This document shows positions 15,446 to 23,459 of a stretch of DNA of 31,411 nt, piece after piece; the stretch's first letter is position 1; each line of letters opens with the position of its first letter. The notes below the pieces were generated by a model. That model was not told the DNA's origin. It saw nothing but the letters and a program-made list of their open reading frames with translations, and did no database searches. The translations under genes were made by a program, and so were the position numbers. The stretch is from an uncultured Oscillospiraceae bacterium (GTDB lineage: Bacteria > Bacillota > Clostridia > Oscillospirales > Ruminococcaceae): positions 1-31,411 of the forward strand of contig CAJUMS010000026.1 of assembly GCA_910587465.1 (NCBI GenBank), given 5' to 3'.

Positions 15446-15608
15446 ATGCATACCACGCCGTTTGTCTGTAACGTTTTGGAAAACTTCTATATCGCTACCC
15501 TAGTAAAGAGCCGCCTTTGGCAGATCGTATCGCGTGTTGACAACCTTTCAGGTTATCGCACGACGGCGTAATGCTTCTGTACGGACAGCGCCCAATCGGT
15601 GGCTTTTG

Positions 15609-17432
15609 TTATTTTATTATGACGTCGTACTTTCGCATCCACGCCTCGGTTTGCAGGAAATACGCATATATCTGAGGAACCGTCATGAGCTGTCCGTACC
15701 AGTTCTTGGTAAAGCTCGCGCCGTCCGTATCAAGCATACGTCGCAGCTCGTCGGCGTTTACAATCTCTGTAAGTCGGCAGTCTCCGCTATCAAGGAGCGC
15801 TTTCAGTTTTCCGCTCAACAGCGCCATATAATCGGGATTGTGAGTTTTGGGATATGGGCTCTTTTTGCGCCAGAGAACATCCTCCGGGAGCACGCCTTCC
15901 ATAGCATATCGCACCAAGCCCTTTTCACGACCGCGGTAGTTCTTGAACGCCGCGGGAATATTGTACGCGTACTCCACCAGACGGTAGTCGCAGAACGGCA
16001 CGCGCACCTCCAAACCGTGCGCCATGCTCATGCGGTCTTTGCGGTCAAGCAAGGTCGCCATAAAATACTCGAGATTAAGCACAAACATCTCACGCATACG
16101 GGTATCATCGGCGTTTTCGCCGTCAAGGTAGTCCACATCCTCGAGACAGCGGTCATAGGCTTTTCGGACGAATGCCTCCGCCTCCTTGCCTGACATGGGT
16201 TTTTTCATCAACACGCCGCGCTCGGGAACACTCGTCGCCCACGGGAAACCGTTGTAGTGCAGCACCTCGGGTCTGTGATACCACGGATAACCACCGAATA
16301 TCTCGTCCGCGCATTCCCCGCTTAGCGCCACAGGGAAACCCGCGTTCTTTATCTCGCGGCAGAACAGCCACAGCGAGCTGTCCACGTCTGCCATTCCCGG
16401 GAGGTCGCGCGCATATGCCGCGTCGTTCAGCGCCTCGGCAAGTGCGGGAGTGTCCAGCACGACATTGGTGTGTTCCGAGCCGATAAACTTAGCCATTTCC
16501 TCAACGTAGGGTGCGTCCTCATCGGGCTGGAACGCGCTTGCCCTGAAATTTTCGCGGTTGTGAGCGTAATCTATGGAGAATGTATGCAGACGCTCTCCGC
16601 GTTTGGAAAACTCCGTCGCCGCTATCGCCGAGATGACCGAGCTGTCAAGTCCCCCCGATAGGAAAGTACATAATGGCACATCGCTGACGAGCTGCCGCCT
16701 GACTGCGTCAAAGATAAGTTCCCGCACATGGTTTGCAGTCTCAGTGAAATTCTCGTTGTGCGGGGAGGCTGTTAATCTCCAGTATCGTTTCAAATTCAAT
16801 CCCTTGCGCGAGAATTCTGCGCAGTACGCCGCGGGCAGATCGCGTATATCGCGGAATACGCCGTCGCCGACTATCCTCGCCGGACCTACCAGCATTATAT
16901 GTGCCGCTCCCTCCTCGGTGAGCACGGGCTTGATCGCAGGGTGTTTAAGCAGCGCCTTGATCTCGCTCGCGAATACAAGTCCGTTATCTGTTTCCGCGTA
17001 GAAAAGAGGCTTTACGCCGATCCTGTCACGCGCGAGGAACAGCGTTTGCTCACTCTTGTTCCAGACGGCAAACGCGAAGATACCGTTGAACATATCAAGA
17101 CATTTCTCGCCGTACTCGACATATGCTTTCAGTACGACCTCGGTATCGGAGTGTCCGAGAAAGCGATAACCGCGCTTTTCAAGCCCGTCCCGTATCTCTG
17201 CGGTGTTGTACAGCTCGCCGTTGTAGACGAGCGTGCAGTCGCCGAACGTCATAGGCTGAGCGCCGTTATCGGGATCAATGACGATAAGCCGCCTGTGCGC
17301 GAGACAGACGTGCTCATGTTCGAAAAGTCCGTCCGCATCGGGTCCGCGCGGCGTAAGCGCACGACTCATTTCACGTATTATTTCGTTGTTGATCTTTGTT
17401 CTAAAATTGATCTCTCCTGCAATTCCGCACAT
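15609..17432 (-). CDS. asnB: Asparagine synthase (glutamine-hydrolysing), AsnB type
   Basis: This 607-residue enzyme makes asparagine from aspartate, glutamine and ATP in the cytosol. Residues 1 to about 200 form the class II glutaminase domain with the catalytic Cys2 (MCGIAGEINF), TPRGPDADG and LVYNGELYN. The synthetase domain starts near 220, with the pyrophosphate-loop FLSGGLDSSVISAIAA and the late VRVPFCDYRLVEYAYNIP. The length is in the normal range for AsnB (about 550-640). ATG at 17432 follows AAAGGAG with 8 bp spacing. The gene is divergent from a LacI-type regulator 250 bp away and is single, ended by the strong hairpin terminator. Confidence 0.95.
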   Translation of the reverse strand: MCGIAGEINFRTKINNEIIREMSRALTPRGPDADGLFEHEHVCLAHRRLIVIDPDNGAQPMTFGDCTLVYNGELYNTAEIRDGLEKRGYRFLGHSDTEVVLKAYVEYGEKCLDMFNGIFAFAVWNKSEQTLFLARDRIGVKPLFYAETDNGLVFASEIKALLKHPAIKPVLTEEGAAHIMLVGPARIVGDGVFRDIRDLPAAYCAEFSRKGLNLKRYWRLTASPHNENFTETANHVRELIFDAVRRQLVSDVPLCTFLSGGLDSSVISAIAATEFSKRGERLHTFSIDYAHNRENFRASAFQPDEDAPYVEEMAKFIGSEHTNVVLDTPALAEALNDAAYARDLPGMADVDSSLWLFCREIKNAGFPVALSGECADEIFGGYPWYHRPEVLHYNGFPWATSVPERGVLMKKPMSGKEAEAFVRKAYDRCLEDVDYLDGENADDTRMREMFVLNLEYFMATLLDRKDRMSMAHGLEVRVPFCDYRLVEYAYNIPAAFKNYRGREKGLVRYAMEGVLPEDVLWRKKSPYPKTHNPDYMALLSGKLKALLDSGDCRLTEIVNADELRRMLDTDGASFTKNWYGQLMTVPQIYAYFLQTEAWMRKYDVIIK

Positions 17433-17455
17433 AATGATCGCTCCTTTCGTGTTAC

Positions 17456-17484
17456 ATTATATGTGTTTTCTGTGAATTTGACAG
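17456..17484 (-). promoter_or_regulatory. Candidate asnB promoter
   Basis: On the minus strand TATAAT (17456-17461) lies 17 bp downstream of a weak -35, CTGTCA (17479-17484), and just before the AAAGGAG site of asnB. Confidence 0.45.
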
Positions 17485-17573
17485 TGCACTTATAAGTAAC
17501 TTCCCAACGGCTTAAATTCCCGAATATTGACATAATTTCAAAATTACAGCCTTTACTTTGTGCAAGTTGCCTA

Positions 17574-17602
17574 TTGAAAACGTTTAACTTTTATAGTATT
17601 AT
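17574..17602 (+). promoter_or_regulatory. Promoter of LacI-type regulator with embedded operator-like palindrome
   Basis: TTGAAA (17574-17579), a 17-bp spacer and TATTAT (17597-17602) form a good promoter. The -35/spacer junction reads GAAAACGTTTAAC, centred on the CG of AAACGTTT, the typical core of LacI/CcpA-family operators. It matches most but not all of the cre consensus (the distal CA is missing). This suggests autoregulation. Confidence 0.6.
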
Positions 17603-17681
17603 ATATATAGAACAAAAATGATCTGCCCATATTTTTACGACAGATCGAGAATGTTTTCGTCAATTTTAGGAGGCGAACACT

Positions 17682-18677
17682 GTGAATATTACTATTAAAG
17701 ATGTTGCCAAGGCAGCAAACGTGTCCGTGGCGACCGTTTCACGCGTACTGAACAACAAGAATAACGTGTCAGAGGAGGCTGTTCAGGCGGTCAACCGTGC
17801 GGTAGAGGAGCTGGGATACAGCCCGAATTTCCTAGGGCGCGATCTGCGCAAGAGCGAAACAAAGCGTATCCTTGCGATAATCGGCTCTACGGAGCAGAGC
17901 TTTTACAGCGATGTTCTGCGCGGTATGCAGGACGCGGCGTTCGTTGACGGCTACGATATCCTCATAGCCACCACGCGCAACGATCCCGATCATGAAATGC
18001 ACCTGCTCGGTATGCTGTTTTCACGCGCGGTAGACGGCGTTGTGCTGCTCGCCCCAAAGCTTGACAGTAAGACCATAAGCGATTTGTCCAAGCGTTACTG
18101 CATCGCTATTTGTCTGGAAAGGCTCGATATTAATGATATCCTCTGTGTGACTATCGATAATGAACGCGCCGGGTTTGATGCCACAAGCTACCTTATCGGT
18201 AAGGGAAGACGGCGCATCGGGCTGATAACCACGGAGGTTCGCAGTCAGTCATCTGTCGATCGCGAGAACGGCTATATGCGCGCGCTCAATGCGGCAAATA
18301 TCCCGTTCGATCCCGATCTTGTGTATTACGGCGATTACGACGCGGACACGGGAACGCGCGGCTGTGAGGCTCTCATGAACATGCCGAACAAGCCCGACGC
18401 GATATTTTCCATCTCCGATACTATCTCTATCGGCGCTATGACCTACGCCGTTCAGCACGGCATAACCGTCGGAAAGGATCTGCTGTTCTTTGGCTTTGAT
18501 AATATCGCCTACTCGCATATGTTCATACCTCGGCTCTCGACGGTCGAGCAGCCGTGCTATCTGCAAGGAAAGACGGTAATCGAAAAGCTCATCGCCAATA
18601 TGAAGACCGATGAGCCCGATAAATCTACATATATGCTTCCGCACAGCCTTATCCTGCGCGAGTCCACGGGAGATTAA
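17682..18677 (+). CDS. LacI-family transcriptional regulator
   Basis: This 331-residue protein has the LacI helix-turn-helix and hinge at the N-terminus (ITIKDVAKAANVSVATVSRV, about 2-22, then NKNNVSEEA) and a periplasmic-binding-protein-like effector domain from about 60. The start is GTG at 17682 with AGGAGG 8 bp before it. Effector motifs include SDTISIGAMTYAVQHGI and the conserved FFGFDNIAYSHMFIPRLSTV near residue 270. The ligand, probably a sugar or nucleoside by family, cannot be read from sequence. It diverges from asnB, and its 3' end overlaps the convergent cysteine desulfurase gene by 4 bp. Its own promoter contains an operator-like core; whether it also controls asnB is unproven. 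Confidence 0.93.
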   Translation: MNITIKDVAKAANVSVATVSRVLNNKNNVSEEAVQAVNRAVEELGYSPNFLGRDLRKSETKRILAIIGSTEQSFYSDVLRGMQDAAFVDGYDILIATTRNDPDHEMHLLGMLFSRAVDGVVLLAPKLDSKTISDLSKRYCIAICLERLDINDILCVTIDNERAGFDATSYLIGKGRRRIGLITTEVRSQSSVDRENGYMRALNAANIPFDPDLVYYGDYDADTGTRGCEALMNMPNKPDAIFSISDTISIGAMTYAVQHGITVGKDLLFFGFDNIAYSHMFIPRLSTVEQPCYLQGKTVIEKLIANMKTDEPDKSTYMLPHSLILRESTGD

Positions 18678-19801
18678 CCGCTCCGCTGACGGGCAACGCA
18701 TTCGGTGATAATACCCGCCGCCGTGACTATCTCCTCTTCGGTATTTTGATCCGATAGGGTGAGTCTGAGCGCTCCGTCAATCCGGTTCTCGTCAAGACCA
18801 AGCGCCGCGAGAACATGCGAGCGGTGATGTTTCCCCGCGGAGCAGGCGGAGGCTGTCGAGGCGCACACGCCCATAAGATCGAGTGTCATTACAAGCGCTT
18901 CGCTGTCGATATCCGCGAACGAGAAACTTACATTTGAGCAAAGCCGATCGGTGTGGCTGCCGTTCAATCGAGAATCGGGGATTTTCTCCAACTTCTCGAT
19001 CAGCATATCGCGCAGTCGTGAAAGTCTGCGCCGATGTTCGGGAATATTGCGGCCGACCTCCGTCATCGCAGTGCCGAGAGCCGCAATAGCCGCAACGTTC
19101 TCCGTACCCGAGCGCATTCCCATTTCCTGACCGCCGCCGAATATCATTGGCGAAATCGGCGTTCCCTTGCGCGCGTACAGCAGTCCCGCGCCCTTTATCC
19201 CGCCGATTTTATGCGCCGAAACGGACAGCATATCAACGTCAAGCACGCGCATATCAAGAGGGATATTGCCGACCGCCTGAACCGCGTCGGTATGGAACAG
19301 AACGCCCGTCCGACGGCAAAGCTCGCCTATCTCCGCAAAGGGCTGTATAGTACCGATTTCGTTGTTTGCCGCCATTACGGAGACAAGAGCAGTATTATTG
19401 TCGATCACCGCCGCAATATCCTCCGCGTGAACTATCCCCTCGCTGTCGGGCGATATACGCACAACCTCAAGTCCCCGCCGCTGAAGCTCCTTGCAGGCGT
19501 TCAGTATGGCGGGGTGTTCTATTTCCGTAGTTATAATTTTGTGCTTATCATTGAAGCCGAGCGCGGAAAAAATAGCCAGATTATCGCTCTCCGTACCTCC
19601 GCTCGTGAAGTATATCTCCTCTGGCTGCGCTCCGATAGCCGCCGCGCATTGCTCCCGCGCCGCGATAACGGCAAGCCTCGCCTCGCGCCCAAGAGTATGA
19701 GCCGAGGAAGGGTTTGCGAAATTCTCCGTTATAAACGGCATGGCGGCGCTTAGGGCTTTCGGGTGTACGGGAGCGCTCGCCGCGTTGTCAAGATATATCA
19801 T
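18674..19801 (-). CDS. Cysteine desulfurase (NifS/IscS-like, PLP-dependent)
   Basis: This 375-residue aminotransferase-fold enzyme removes sulfur from cysteine to feed Fe-S cluster or tRNA thiolation pathways. It shows the N-terminal MIYLDNAASAP, His97 in EHPAIL, the PLP lysine Lys198 in SVSAHKIGG and the catalytic Cys320 in CASTASACSAGKHHRSHV. The length is normal. It is the last gene of a tight operon; its ATG at 19801 overlaps the preceding SRPBCC stop by 4 bp. No IscU/NifU scaffold or ThiI/MnmA gene is adjacent, so its partner is not visible here. It converges on the LacI-type regulator with a 4-bp overlap and no room for a terminator between them. Confidence 0.95.
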   Translation of the reverse strand: MIYLDNAASAPVHPKALSAAMPFITENFANPSSAHTLGREARLAVIAAREQCAAAIGAQPEEIYFTSGGTESDNLAIFSALGFNDKHKIITTEIEHPAILNACKELQRRGLEVVRISPDSEGIVHAEDIAAVIDNNTALVSVMAANNEIGTIQPFAEIGELCRRTGVLFHTDAVQAVGNIPLDMRVLDVDMLSVSAHKIGGIKGAGLLYARKGTPISPMIFGGGQEMGMRSGTENVAAIAALGTAMTEVGRNIPEHRRRLSRLRDMLIEKLEKIPDSRLNGSHTDRLCSNVSFSFADIDSEALVMTLDLMGVCASTASACSAGKHHRSHVLAALGLDENRIDGALRLTLSDQNTEEEIVTAAGIITECVARQRSG

Positions 19802-20190
19802 TTTTCAAGCGCCTTTCTCAGATCGCTCAGATATGCCGTCTGCTGTTTTTTCAGATATCCTTTGACGAACGGTCTCATTATCGCATTTTTAGGGGTGACT
19901 TCCTCGGTGAAATCAATGACAGTCATGCCGTTTTCAAAAGACAATCTCCCCGTCCAATGTCCCGATATGTTATCGTTTTCAATATCGAACTCGTAAAGAG
20001 AATACGGCTTGAACGCGGTTATTGTAAACCGCGTTCTAAAGCCGCTTTTGTCGCTCTCCACAAAATTCTTTTCATCAAGGCGCTCTATCCCGCTGAGATC
20101 GCTTCGCCATGCGATGTCAAACGATGTGATGATCACCCATACCTTTTCTATATCCGCGGACAGCTCTGCTTTAATATTTGACACAGCCAT
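19798..20190 (-). CDS. SRPBCC (START-like) family protein
   Basis: This 130-residue protein has the SRPBCC pattern. An N-terminal strand NIKAELSADIEKVWVIITSF ends in the first helix, followed by alternating strands including SDLSGIERLDEKNFVE and YEFDIENDNISGHW. The long C-terminal helix spans MRPFVKGYLKKQQTAYLSDL. This fold binds hydrophobic ligands, but stand-alone members of this type are uncharacterised. ATG at 20190 follows GGAGT, 3 bp after the dtd stop, and the gene overlaps the cysteine desulfurase start by 4 bp. Co-transcription with both is very likely; a functional link is not established. Confidence 0.82.
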   Translation of the reverse strand: MAVSNIKAELSADIEKVWVIITSFDIAWRSDLSGIERLDEKNFVESDKSGFRTRFTITAFKPYSLYEFDIENDNISGHWTGRLSFENGMTVIDFTEEVTPKNAIMRPFVKGYLKKQQTAYLSDLRKALEK

Positions 20191-20193
20191 ATT

Positions 20194-20628
20194 TTACTCC
20201 AATATTATCGTGAACGGACCGTCGTTGACAAGCTCCACACGCATTTCCGCGCCGAAAATTCCCTTTTCGACCGTCGGTATCTCACGCCCGCAAAGCTCGC
20301 AGAAGTACTCGTACAGCCGCTCCGCCTCCTTGGGCTCCTTTGCCGCAAGGAAGTTGGGTCGGTTTCCCTTTCGGCAGTCCGCATACAAAGTGAACTGCGA
20401 AATTATCAGCAGGCTGCCGTTCACGTCTTTAAGTGAAAGGTTAGTCTTGCCGTTTTCGTCCTCAAAGATACGCAGTCCTATAAGCTTTTTCGCCAGCCGC
20501 TCGCAGTCCGCCTCGGTATCCTCCGCGCCCACTCCGAGCAGCACCAGAAAGCCTTTTCCTATCTCGCCGACTGTTTTCCCGTCAACGGATACGCTGGCAC
20601 ACTCCGTCCGCTGTATTACTATCCTCAT
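20194..20628 (-). CDS. dtd: D-aminoacyl-tRNA deacylase
   Basis: This 144-residue protein is full length for Dtd, the cytosolic enzyme that hydrolyses D-amino acids (and glycine mischarged on tRNA-Ala) from tRNA. The start MRIVIQRTECASVSVDG, the catalytic SQFTLYAD (about 77-84) and the Gly-cisPro-type NDGPFT (about 134-139) are all present. Its ATG overlaps the stop of the TPM-domain gene (TAATG), and a GGAGGTCG ribosome site lies inside that gene, so translation is coupled. Confidence 0.96.
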   Translation of the reverse strand: MRIVIQRTECASVSVDGKTVGEIGKGFLVLLGVGAEDTEADCERLAKKLIGLRIFEDENGKTNLSLKDVNGSLLIISQFTLYADCRKGNRPNFLAAKEPKEAERLYEYFCELCGREIPTVEKGIFGAEMRVELVNDGPFTIILE

Positions 20629-21461
20629 TATCTGTGACGACCTCCACCGCCGCCATGACCGCCGCTGCGATGACTTCCTCCGCCACCGCCGTGACGTCCT
20701 CCACCGTGACCGCTGCTGCTACTGCTGACAACATGGCTCGTAGTGTACTCGCGGACGAACTGATCGACCTGACGTGTAATGCGTGTTCGGCTCTGATCTA
20801 TATAATTCGCCGCGCTTATCGGCTTTATCTTCTTGTATCCCTTAACAACGCTGCTGACCACTATGATCGTGACTATTGTTGCGGCGATAAGCCCGATCAC
20901 GCTGCCGCCGAATACCGTAGTGATCAAGCCCTCGTCCACCATAAGGCTCGCGGTACCGCCCGAGCCGCTGCCGTAACGTTCCGCAACGGAGCAGAAGTTC
21001 TTACACGCGGCATAAAATCCGCCGCTGTCAAGGCCGTCGTACATCTTGTTTAACATAGCCCCGATATGACCGTCGTACTTGTTGCGACCCATTCCGCTCG
21101 TGGAAATGCGGTCCTGATATTCGTCATACGCGGGGTTATCATATGTATTCAGCAGCATAAGCACGACAAACGAGCTGCCTGTGCCGAAAACGTCGTCGCC
21201 GAATTTGTCCGCATACTTTACGTCGGACATTCCGTTTAGGTCGCGGGTTATTACTATTCCGATATTGCAGCTCGCCTTGTTCGCGGTCTCCTGCATAAGC
21301 TGCCGGAGATTATTTTCCTGTTCGTCTGTAAGGCAGTCGTCAAAATCGGAGAGCGCCGCCGTAAAGCCGCCCTCCGAACCCGCAACGGCTGTCGAGCCGA
21401 GCACGGGCAGAATAAGCAGCATTACCGAAACGATCACCGCAAAATATCTGATTTTAAGCAA
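20628..21461 (-). CDS. TPM-domain membrane-associated protein with His/Gly-rich tail
   Basis: This 277-residue protein has a signal peptide (hydrophobic residues about 8-27) and an extracytoplasmic TPM domain (about 33-165; LTDEQENNLRQLMQETANKA, then CNIGIVITRDLNG). One membrane helix lies near 190-212 (LIAATIVTIIVVSSVVKG), followed by a cytoplasmic tail. The last 30 residues are almost only Gly, His, Ser and Arg, a possible metal-binding tail. TPM proteins of this layout are poorly characterised; in plants a homologue aids photosystem II repair. The start is TTG at 21461 with GGAGGG 7 bp upstream; the gene overlaps the zinc-ribbon gene by 8 bp and dtd by 1 bp. Confidence 0.88.
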   Translation of the reverse strand: MLKIRYFAVIVSVMLLILPVLGSTAVAGSEGGFTAALSDFDDCLTDEQENNLRQLMQETANKASCNIGIVITRDLNGMSDVKYADKFGDDVFGTGSSFVVLMLLNTYDNPAYDEYQDRISTSGMGRNKYDGHIGAMLNKMYDGLDSGGFYAACKNFCSVAERYGSGSGGTASLMVDEGLITTVFGGSVIGLIAATIVTIIVVSSVVKGYKKIKPISAANYIDQSRTRITRQVDQFVREYTTSHVVSSSSSGHGGGRHGGGGGSHRSGGHGGGGGRHR

Positions 21462-22548
21462 TGCACAGCCCTCCTATAAACGACGCGATCACCCATGTGA
21501 GCAGGAATATCCCAGCGCCGAAGAAAAACGTCTTGAGCTTGCTTACGGGCAGCTCACCGAACATCTTCTCCGTCTGCCCGTTCATTGCGAACGCATAGTC
21601 CTTGCCCCTGTAATTGTAGTTGAGAAACCACACGGGGAGCAGCGCGTAAACGTACTTCTGCTGACGGTAGACAAAGCTTGTGCGAACCGATTCCAGCGAG
21701 GTGTACACCGTAGCCATACGGCGTATTTCAGCCTCGGCGGCTGCAAGTACACGCTGATCTATCCGTACGGCAGCCTCCTCCTTGGAAACATCGTACTTCT
21801 CCGCGGCGCAGCCCGACAGGTACGACATGGAAAACGGTTTAAGACCGCCATAGGTGAACGGCTCTATGCTTTCCATGAGACCGTCGTCGATACGCTTTGA
21901 GCCGTCGCATGGTACGCGAACAAACGACAATTCCGCGTCACGTTCCACATTATACACCTTTGTATGGGTATACTGCCTGTCACCCGCACGCCATGAACGT
22001 ATCGTCTTGCCCGTCGCGGTAAGCTGAACGTCCGCGAGACCGCTCTTCAGCCAGTACGGAACGTACAGCGCCGAGATATTGCTTATCTGCGCCTCGGACT
22101 TGAATCCCCTCGGCAGCAGGAATTTGCCCTTTATGTACTCCCTGAACTTCTCCTCCGCGCGCTCCCTTGTCGTAGAGAACGGGATAATCATATTCGGCTT
22201 GAACTCACCCGATAACCGTCCCGAGAGAATTACGGGCGTATGGCAGAAGTGACACCTCGTAGACGCCGTAAGACTGTCGCAAATAACTCCCGCGCCGCAA
22301 TTCGGGCAGCTGTATAGCGCGCTCTGACCTGTGAATTCCTCCGTCTGCTCCTGCGACTTGTCAAGCTCGGGTTCTACCGCCGTATCGAGATTTACTTCCT
22401 CCTCGTTGTGCTTGAATATATTACGTATCTCGTAATCCGAGAACGTGCTGTCGCAATAAAAGCACCTGAACCCGCCCCGTACGTTGTCGTATTCCAATGC
22501 CGCGTTGCAATTCGGACACTGATAAGTGACTGTCTGAACTGTTTCCAT
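21454..22548 (-). CDS. Double zinc-ribbon membrane protein (TFIIB-type zinc ribbon family)
   Basis: This 364-residue protein begins with two zinc ribbons: CPNCNAALEYDN with RCFYCDSTF (about 11-36), and CPNCGAGVICD with RCHFCHTPV (about 80-105), eight cysteines in four CxxC knuckles. A mostly beta middle part with ALYVPYWLKSGLADVQLTA follows. Then come VYALLPVWFLNYNYRGKDYA and one C-terminal membrane helix (FFFGAGIFLLTWVIASFIGG). Similar proteins commonly precede TPM-domain genes in Firmicutes, as here with an 8-bp overlap, but their role is unknown. ATG at 22548 follows AGGAG. It is the first gene of the operon; a -10-like TATAAT (22697-22702, minus strand) lies about 150 bp upstream without a good -35. 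Confidence 0.85.
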   Translation of the reverse strand: METVQTVTYQCPNCNAALEYDNVRGGFRCFYCDSTFSDYEIRNIFKHNEEEVNLDTAVEPELDKSQEQTEEFTGQSALYSCPNCGAGVICDSLTASTRCHFCHTPVILSGRLSGEFKPNMIIPFSTTRERAEEKFREYIKGKFLLPRGFKSEAQISNISALYVPYWLKSGLADVQLTATGKTIRSWRAGDRQYTHTKVYNVERDAELSFVRVPCDGSKRIDDGLMESIEPFTYGGLKPFSMSYLSGCAAEKYDVSKEEAAVRIDQRVLAAAEAEIRRMATVYTSLESVRTSFVYRQQKYVYALLPVWFLNYNYRGKDYAFAMNGQTEKMFGELPVSKLKTFFFGAGIFLLTWVIASFIGGLCIA

Positions 22549-22566
22549 CTTTACTCCTATCTTAAT

Positions 22567-22629
22567 GGCAAAAGCTCGGGTCGTCCGCTGCGCTCACTTG
22601 ACCAATCCATATTGCCTCCGACTTTTGCC
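22567..22629. repeat. Inverted repeat in the leader of the zinc-ribbon operon
   Basis: GGCAAAAG followed by CTCGG (22567-22579) mirrors CCGACTTTTGCC (22618-22629), with about 38 nt between. The intervening part contains TCCGCTGCGCTCA. It resembles a dispersed REP-like element or an RNA structure in the 5' leader. No copy was recognised elsewhere in the window by eye. Confidence 0.4.
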
Positions 22630-22732
22630 CCTGCGTTTGTATTGCCTTGACCTTATTTGAACGCGCCTTTGCTGCATTATTACTGTCTTGCTGTTGATTA
22701 TAGTGTGCAGAAACGCGCCGATATTTGTACGC

Positions 22733-23446
22733 CTACTTTACAACGATATCCGCAAAAACCTTGCCTATACTGTCGCTGATAACCAATTCCGCGTTTTTAT
22801 CCGCGTTGGTGGGCGACTTGTTGATGACTACCAAATGCCTGCCCGTGAAATAATTCACAAACCCCGCCGCGGGGTACACGACCAGCGAAGTGCCGCCGAT
22901 TATCAGCGTGTCCGCACTCAATATCTCATTCACCGCGCGATTGATGTCGTCACCGTTGAGACTCTCCTCGTACAGTACCACGTCGGGCTTTATCCGTCCT
23001 CCGCACTTATCGCAGTATGGCGTTCCGTCATAATTTATTATGTAATCGAGCATATACGGCTCGGCACATTCAAAGCAATAATTTCGGTGAATACTGCCGT
23101 GCAGCTCGATAACGTTTTTGCTCCCCGCCGCCTGATGAAGTCCGTCAATATTCTGCGTTATCACCGCCGAAAGCTTTCCCGCGCGCTCAAGCTCGGCGAG
23201 CTTTAAATGTGCGGCGTTCGGCTTTGCGTCGGCGAAAATCATCTTATCGCGGTAAAATCGGAAAAACTCCTCGTAATTGCGCTCGTAAAAGCTCCTGCTG
23301 ATTATCGTCTCGGGAGGGTACTTGTACTTCTGATTATACAAGCCGTCCTGACTGCGGAAGTCGGGGATGCCGCTTTCCGTGGACACCCCCGCGCCGCCGA
23401 AGAACACTATCCGCCCGCTGTCGTCGATTATTTCCTGCAAGGTCAT
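22733..23446 (-). CDS. cobB: Sirtuin: NAD-dependent protein deacylase
   Basis: This 237-residue protein is a complete class III deacylase that removes acetyl or acyl groups from lysines using NAD. It shows the NAD-binding GAGVSTESGIPDFRS (about 18-32), TQNIDGLH (98-104) and catalytic His116 in IELHGS. The zinc cysteines are at 124, 127, 145 and 148 (CFEC, CDKC), and GGTSLVVYPAAG is also present. The residues that would mark a desuccinylase (Tyr-x-x-Arg after the Rossmann start) are not obviously present, so deacetylase activity is favoured. ATG at 23446 follows AAGGGGCGG, 13 bp after the ABC ATPase stop, so the two may be co-transcribed. Confidence 0.93.
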   Translation of the reverse strand: MTLQEIIDDSGRIVFFGGAGVSTESGIPDFRSQDGLYNQKYKYPPETIISRSFYERNYEEFFRFYRDKMIFADAKPNAAHLKLAELERAGKLSAVITQNIDGLHQAAGSKNVIELHGSIHRNYCFECAEPYMLDYIINYDGTPYCDKCGGRIKPDVVLYEESLNGDDINRAVNEILSADTLIIGGTSLVVYPAAGFVNYFTGRHLVVINKSPTNADKNAELVISDSIGKVFADIVVK

Positions 23447-23459
23447 TTTATCCGCCCCT

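Noticed and set aside
15534..16193. 219-codon plus-strand ORF
   Set aside because: It lies antisense to asnB and has no protein family features.
17574..17590. Full CcpA cre site
   Set aside because: The core matches, but the distal CA of the consensus is missing, so only a LacI-family-like half-palindrome is claimed.
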